A stretch of 64,000 bases of DNA. Source: Nitratireductor sp. (lineage in GTDB: Bacteria > Pseudomonadota > Alphaproteobacteria > Rhizobiales > Rhizobiaceae). The notes below the pieces were generated by a model. It had not been told where the DNA came from. It did not search any database and was given only the letters and a program-made list of their open reading frames with translations. Position 1 is the first letter of the stretch. The number at the start of each line of letters is the position of its first letter. Shown one piece after another: positions 59,889 through 64,000 of the stretch. Made by a program: the position numbers and the translations under genes. The stretch is from assembly GCA_020637805.1 (NCBI GenBank), contig JACKJU010000012.1, positions 30,173-94,172 on the forward strand, read 5' to 3'.

Positions 59889-60581
59889 CTACGGCACAAT
59901 GCCTTCCGATAGTAGCCGGTTGGAATGAATGATCTTGTCCCGGTAGTTACGCGCAAAGGAGGCATCCAGTTCCCTGCCGATATCGGGATGCCTGCGAATG
60001 AGCTTGGCAAGTTCCTTTTCGCCGACACGCCACAGCGTCGCCCGAGTTGTGGTAACCGTCCTTGCAGTGGCCGGTGAACGGGTGAGTACCGTTATCTCGC
60101 CGATGAAATCGCCTGCACCGCATTGCGATACGCGAACCCCGCTTACCTCGATGTCGACGGTGCCTGCCGCGATATAGACGAGTGCCTCGGCCGGACGGCC
60201 TTCGTTCGTAAGCACCGTTCCTGCCGGCGCTTCGGTCCATTCGCCGGTGCTGAGGAGCTTTCGGCAATGTGCCCTGGACAGGCCGGGGAACTTGCGCTCC
60301 ACGAATTGCTGTTCGCGCGGGTCGAATGTGCTCGTGAGATTCCGCCAGTGCATGAGGGCAAGTTGGACAATGTTGATTGCAACCAGCAGCCCCTCCCAGA
60401 AGACCCCGACCGGGTTTCGCAGCCAGAACATGTCAAAGGCAATCGACACGAGCGATGAGAGGATCACGAACAAGCGCAGAAGGCTCATCCGGTTCATGAG
60501 CATCGAGATTACGAGAAGGAGATAGGACAAGTGTCCAACAAGGCCGCCTGTCGAGAAGGCGGATTGCAACGTCAGATCCAT
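59889..60581 (-). CDS. Popeye-like membrane protein with cyclic-nucleotide-binding domain
   Basis: A 230-residue protein with an N-terminal membrane part of about three helices (LSYLLLVISMLMNRMSLLRL, then SLVSIAFDMFWL and LVAINIVQLALMH) and a C-terminal cNMP-binding fold (about 90-215). The latter shows GTVLTNEGRPAEALVYIAAG and GAGDFIGEITVLTRSPATA with the phosphate-binding FIGE and the Arg-like site. The layout matches the Popeye-domain family known from animals. No HTH or enzyme domain is present. I use the ATG at 60581. The ligand is unknown. Confidence 0.82.
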   Translation of the reverse strand: MDLTLQSAFSTGGLVGHLSYLLLVISMLMNRMSLLRLFVILSSLVSIAFDMFWLRNPVGVFWEGLLVAINIVQLALMHWRNLTSTFDPREQQFVERKFPGLSRAHCRKLLSTGEWTEAPAGTVLTNEGRPAEALVYIAAGTVDIEVSGVRVSQCGAGDFIGEITVLTRSPATARTVTTTRATLWRVGEKELAKLIRRHPDIGRELDASFARNYRDKIIHSNRLLSEGIVP

Positions 60582-60671
60582 GTGTATTCCGATAAAGGCG
60601 TGCCCCCGGTCAGAAGGCATGCCTGAGCGGAAACTGTCAAGTGCCAGAAGTCCGTTCGGGCTGGACCAGAC

Positions 60672-62618
60672 TTACCTGTCGCTGACCCTGATGCGCGAAT
60701 AGATGATGTCGATCACTTCGCCCGCGCCTGAAATGTCGGCCGCGCTGGTGACGTCGGTGTTGATCGCAAGCCAAGCTTCGCTGTTCGCCTTGAAGCCGTT
60801 TGCGGGCCTCAGGGCAAACACGATATCCTCGGGCTGCAGGCCAACCCGGAAGCGCTTGCGGCCGCAGGCATTGGCGCCATCGACACTGCATTCGATCGCA
60901 AAGGTTGCAGGCCCGCTTGAGCCGGACTTGGCGCGGATTTCCACCGTCACTTCCTTGCCCACGATCTGCTTGATGACGCCCGGGTTGAGTTTCAACAGGA
61001 TCGGCTGCGCAATCTCGTCCTTGGCGCCGTTTTCGCGAAGCGACTGAATGCGCAGGATGTCCCTGTTCTGCTCGTTGACAAGTTCGGCAGAGCCGCGCCC
61101 GGCAGTCGTCAGTGCCGACAGGTCGGTCGGTTCCAGAAGCGTGATGTAGAAGGAACCGTCAGAGGTATCCTGCCTTGCATCAGCGGGGTTTGTTCCGTTC
61201 GCAGCGGAGGTGGCGTTGCGCGAACCCTCGTCCATGTTCGACAGAAGCGCGTAGAGAAGCCACAGGATGACAAGTATTACCGCAATTGCCAATGCAATGG
61301 GCCACAACCGCCGCAGGAGCGGATGCTTGCGCTTGTAGACCGGATAGGCGTCTGCCTGCGGCGCGGCGTATCCTTCGTGGCCTTGTGGATTTGTATATCC
61401 GGCATCGCCATAGGCACCTTCCGCGTAAGGCGCGCTTTCCTGGTAACGGACCTGTTCCTGTTCCACGTGATAGCCGGTGGCCTGTGGTTCCACGCGTGCG
61501 TTAGGCGCGGCAATGCCGGCATCCATCTGCGGCTCCACCCTTGCCTGCCTGGCATGGTTGGGGTCGGTCGTGGAAGCAGGGGGCTGCGGCTGCGAAGCCT
61601 GGCGCCGTTCGCCTGAAACCGGGGGCAAAGGCTGCTGTGCAGGCGCGTAGCCCTGTCCGGCATGCGATGACGGAGCCGGTTGCGGCGTATCGGGAATTTC
61701 GGGAAGCGGAATGTCGAACTCGCTCGACCCGTCCGGCGCAAACAGCGCCCCCCAGTCATCATCGAAAATATCTTCGTCTGCCGCCTGGGCCTGACCGGGT
61801 TGATTGGAAGCTTCCGGTACCTGCGTGTCTTCAATTGCGCCATGAACAATATCGCCGGTTTCTTCCGGCGCGGTCTGGGCAGGCCACTCCGGTTCCGGCG
61901 GTATGTAGGGCTGTGCCGGGTGTTCCGGCTGGGGCTCACGCTGCACCTCCTGCTGCGGTTCCGGCCGTGAAGGCGCTGCAGTCGCCGGACGGGGTTGGGG
62001 TGCCTGAAGGGTTTCGTTCGACAAGGGTGGTGAAGGCGCCTGCCATTGCTCGCGCTGCACATGATCCGGCTGTGCATCTTCTTCCTGCCCGTTTGCAGCA
62101 GGAGGCTCTTGGGCCAAATCTTCGGGATCGGGCGCGCCGGAATGGACTGGTTCCGGTGGGATTGCCGGCTGCGGCGGCATTGTGGGCTGAGGCGCAGGTT
62201 CGGCTTGCCATTCAGGTTCGGCCGGTTGTTCGTCAGCCACGGATTCATGAGCCTGGTACGCATGACCGGCACTTGCATCAACCGGCTCGGCGTATTCCGG
62301 TTTCGGCACAGGCGAAACTGTCTCTGCGGCTGGCTCCGGTTCTTCTGCCGGTGGTGGCGCGTAGGTTTGGGCTGCTTCCGCCGCACGTGCCTGGCTGACA
62401 CGTTCCGTCTCCATCTGGAACGCCGTTTCGATCCGGCCGATGGAACTTTCGAGGCTCTGGCGATTTGTTTCGATGGCTTCTGCCGTCAGGCCCGCATTCT
62501 TGGCGAGCATACGCTCCAGCGCGTTTCTCGACGACTGGTAGACATGCTGGCGCACAGCCGGATCGGTCGCGTTCTGGCTTGCAAGCGCCTTGAGTATCAG
62601 CCCCTCGAAATCGGCCAA
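60672..62618 (-). CDS. Large Pro/Gln-rich membrane protein of unknown function
   Basis: A 648-residue bitopic protein. The N-terminal 85 residues are helical (LERMLAKNAGLTAEAIETNR). Residues of about 85-395 are low complexity, rich in Pro, Gln, Glu and Ala, and probably disordered. A single membrane helix (RLWPIALAIAVILVILWLLY) follows near 435-455, then a periplasmic domain of about 190 residues with VTVEIRAKSGSSGPATFAIE. Rhizobial proteins of similar plan exist, but I know no function. It ends 91 bp before the Popeye-like gene start. Confidence 0.8.
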   Translation of the reverse strand: MADFEGLILKALASQNATDPAVRQHVYQSSRNALERMLAKNAGLTAEAIETNRQSLESSIGRIETAFQMETERVSQARAAEAAQTYAPPPAEEPEPAAETVSPVPKPEYAEPVDASAGHAYQAHESVADEQPAEPEWQAEPAPQPTMPPQPAIPPEPVHSGAPDPEDLAQEPPAANGQEEDAQPDHVQREQWQAPSPPLSNETLQAPQPRPATAAPSRPEPQQEVQREPQPEHPAQPYIPPEPEWPAQTAPEETGDIVHGAIEDTQVPEASNQPGQAQAADEDIFDDDWGALFAPDGSSEFDIPLPEIPDTPQPAPSSHAGQGYAPAQQPLPPVSGERRQASQPQPPASTTDPNHARQARVEPQMDAGIAAPNARVEPQATGYHVEQEQVRYQESAPYAEGAYGDAGYTNPQGHEGYAAPQADAYPVYKRKHPLLRRLWPIALAIAVILVILWLLYALLSNMDEGSRNATSAANGTNPADARQDTSDGSFYITLLEPTDLSALTTAGRGSAELVNEQNRDILRIQSLRENGAKDEIAQPILLKLNPGVIKQIVGKEVTVEIRAKSGSSGPATFAIECSVDGANACGRKRFRVGLQPEDIVFALRPANGFKANSEAWLAINTDVTSAADISGAGEVIDIIYSRIRVSDR

Positions 62619-62655
62619 GTTTTCTGCCCCTTCCCCGTGTTCATTTCCTCTTTAG

Positions 62656-62719
62656 ACCGTTTCGCCTTCGGCTGTAAACGGACGCACTGTGCAGGTGGCT
62701 GAATTCATTGCAGCAATTG
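62656..62719. repeat. Intergenic repeat R2, copy f
   Basis: ACCGTTT (62656-62662) and AAACGG (62676-62681) form a hairpin, followed by a spacer, GGCTGAATTCATTG and CAATTGC. It matches the plan of copies d and e. Confidence 0.5.
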
Positions 62720-62939
62720 CCTTGTTTTCCACCACGCTGGGCATATCGGTTGCCCCCCGTCCATCCGCTCTACTGCCACAGCCTGGCTGATACGCGATAG
62801 GCCCCGTTTGGAGCAGTGATGTATGACAATGTTGAATTTGACGTGGCTGTTCCTCCCTTCGTTCTCGATATTACCTGCAATCAGGCATTTTTGAAGACCG
62901 AACGCTTGCAAACCGTGCACTTCCCCCGTAATGAACATA

Positions 62940-62955
62940 TTGACGTTTACGTAAG
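62940..62955. promoter_or_regulatory. LiuR-like MerR box
   Basis: TTGACGTTTACGTAAG lies 15 bp before the nitronate monooxygenase start. It resembles the binding motif reported for MerR-family LiuR regulators of branched-chain acid use. No MerR gene is in the window. Confidence 0.4.
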
Positions 62956-62970
62956 AATTGGAGAACCGCT

Positions 62971-63930
62971 ATGCTGCCGCCGATACTCAGGGACAATCTC
63001 GCACTGCCGGTTGTGGGATCGCCGCTCTTCATTATCTCACATCCCGCCCTGGTGATCGCGCAGTGCAAGTCGGGGGTCGTCGGCGCATTCCCGACCCTGA
63101 ACGCGCGTCCGGTCGAGCAGCTTGACGACTGGCTGGCCGAGATCACGAGCGAGCTGGACAACTATCGCCAGAAGAATCCGGAAAAGAAGGTAGCACCTTT
63201 TGCGGCAAACCTGATTGTCCACAGGTCGAACAATCGCCTGGAAGAGGACATCCGCCTGCTGGTCAAGCACAAGGTGCCGGTGGTGATCACCTCGCTTGGC
63301 GCTGTTCCCGAGGTAAACCAGGCCGTCCAGTCCTATGGCGGCATCACGCTGCACGACGTCACCAATCAGCGCCATGCCCATTCGGCAATCAACAAGGGTG
63401 CAACCGGCCTGATTTGCGTTGCGGCGGGAGCGGGTGGCCATGCCGGAACCCTGTCTCCGTTTGCCCTGATCCAGGAGACGCGTGAATGGTTTGATGGTCC
63501 ATTGCTGCTGGCTGGCTCGATTGCCAATGGAGGAGCGGTGCTGGCCGCCCAGGCCATGGGCGCGGACCTGGCCTATATCGGCTCACCGTTCATCGCCACC
63601 AACGAGGCCCGCGCCGTCGACGATTACAAGCAGGCAATTGCACAGTTCGGTGCGGAAGACATTGTCTACACCAACCTGTTTACCGGCGTTCACGGCAACT
63701 ACCTTCGCCAGTCCATCATCAATGCAGGCATGGATCCCGACAACCTGCCGGAAAGCGATCCGTCGAAGATGGATTTCGGTTCCGGAAGTTCTTCCAAGGC
63801 AAAAGCCTGGAAGGATATCTGGGGCTGCGGGCAGGGCATTGGCGCGGTGAAGAGCGTTGGTCCGGTAGCCGATCTGGTCGACCGCCTCAAGCGCGAATAC
63901 GAAGAAGCAAGGGCCAGGCTCTGCGCCTGA
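62971..63930 (+). CDS. Nitronate monooxygenase (2-nitropropane dioxygenase family)
   Basis: An FMN enzyme that oxidises alkyl nitronates such as propionate-3-nitronate. The 319 residues form a TIM barrel. FMN-site motifs are LPVVGSPLFIISHPALVIAQ, CVAAGAGGHAGTLSPFALIQ with the conserved Gly-rich turn and the catalytic-region His, and SIANGGAVLAAQAMGADLAY. TTGGAG lies upstream of the ATG. A MerR-type box overlaps the leader. The role may be detoxification or fatty acid-related; the family is broad. Confidence 0.9.
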   Translation: MLPPILRDNLALPVVGSPLFIISHPALVIAQCKSGVVGAFPTLNARPVEQLDDWLAEITSELDNYRQKNPEKKVAPFAANLIVHRSNNRLEEDIRLLVKHKVPVVITSLGAVPEVNQAVQSYGGITLHDVTNQRHAHSAINKGATGLICVAAGAGGHAGTLSPFALIQETREWFDGPLLLAGSIANGGAVLAAQAMGADLAYIGSPFIATNEARAVDDYKQAIAQFGAEDIVYTNLFTGVHGNYLRQSIINAGMDPDNLPESDPSKMDFGSGSSSKAKAWKDIWGCGQGIGAVKSVGPVADLVDRLKREYEEARARLCA

Positions 63931-63970
63931 CGCCATTTCCGGTGCGCCAGTGACCAATCCACGAAAGTGA

Positions 63971-64000
63971 TCAATCCACGAATTCGTCGGGTGTGCCCAC
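63971..64000 (-). CDS. Possible C-terminal end of a gene entering from the right edge
   Basis: On the minus strand the last 27 bases read VGTPDEFVD followed by TGA (63971-63973). Nine residues are too few to identify a family. Direction and position fit a gene converging on nitronate monooxygenase. Confidence 0.3.
   Translation of the reverse strand: MGTPDEFVD

Larger units (their letters stand above)
62619..62970. other. Intergenic region upstream of nitronate monooxygenase
   Basis: A 352-bp divergent region. It holds an R2 repeat (62656-62719) and a MerR-type box next to the plus-strand gene. No gene is supported. A frame at 62816-63055 is antisense or out of frame and overlaps the real start. 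Confidence 0.5.

Noticed and set aside
1..64000. CRISPR arrays, prophage, transposases, restriction or toxin-antitoxin systems
   Set aside because: I looked for regular spacers, transposase motifs and typical paired small genes and found none.

Overview
The window comes from a high-GC alphaproteobacterium of the order Hyphomicrobiales (Rhizobiales), most likely a Phyllobacteriaceae- or Rhizobiaceae-like heterotroph. The main evidence is the block rnd-lptC-lptA-lptB-rpoN-hpf-ptsN, an order typical of that group, followed by an Hsp20/DUF1150 pair. A class-III-fold ornithine/lysine decarboxylase with a long structured leader and a form II CO-dehydrogenase-type coxSLM cluster fit the same group. 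I name no species.

Layout. 0-5.4 kb: the end of an unknown gene, a TSUP permease, two glycosyltransferases and malate synthase G. 5.5-13 kb: a heat-shock pair, then on the minus strand the nitrogen-PTS/ribosome hibernation/sigma-54/LPS-export block. 12.2-16.9 kb: ribonuclease D and an aldehyde dehydrogenase, both broken by many small indels, then an AcoR-like regulator and a GntR regulator. 17-20.2 kb: three overlapping sugar or polyol oxidoreductases. 20.5 kb: tRNA-Leu(CAG). 20.9-31.4 kb: an NDUFA9-like protein, then a LIV-type ABC transporter bracketed by two CoA ligases, with a small membrane protein. 31.5-37.4 kb: DUF1989 protein, L-serine dehydratase, D-amino acid transaminase, dihydroorotase and L,D-transpeptidase. 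37.7-45.3 kb: a TetR-led leucine/isovalerate operon (ivd, LprI-like, mccB, mccA, gst, HMG-CoA lyase). 45.3-50 kb: a minus-strand operon for a polar amino-acid-type ABC transporter, a class IV aminotransferase-like protein and its GntR regulator. 50.2-54.4 kb: decarboxylase with leader, thioesterase, AllA and a lytic transglycosylase. 54.6-58.5 kb: coxSLM. 58.5-64 kb: MFS transporter, Popeye-like cyclic-nucleotide protein, a Pro/Gln-rich membrane protein and nitronate monooxygenase.

Most of the window is catabolism and transport: glyoxylate shunt, leucine to acetoacetate, sugar oxidation, import plus CoA activation of an unknown substrate, serine and D-amino acids. A housekeeping envelope and sigma-54 block sits among these genes. 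I see no phage, insertion sequence, CRISPR array or toxin system.

The strongest observations are these. About twelve indels or more are confined to 11.9-14.6 kb, and many lie in homopolymers. A class IV aminotransferase homologue appears to lack the PLP lysine. A TetR operator fills a near-consensus promoter spacer. The decarboxylase has a candidate speF-type leader. Two families of palindromic intergenic repeats occur. An AMP-ligase/ABC-importer/AMP-ligase gene cluster is present. No defence or mobile novelty stood out.
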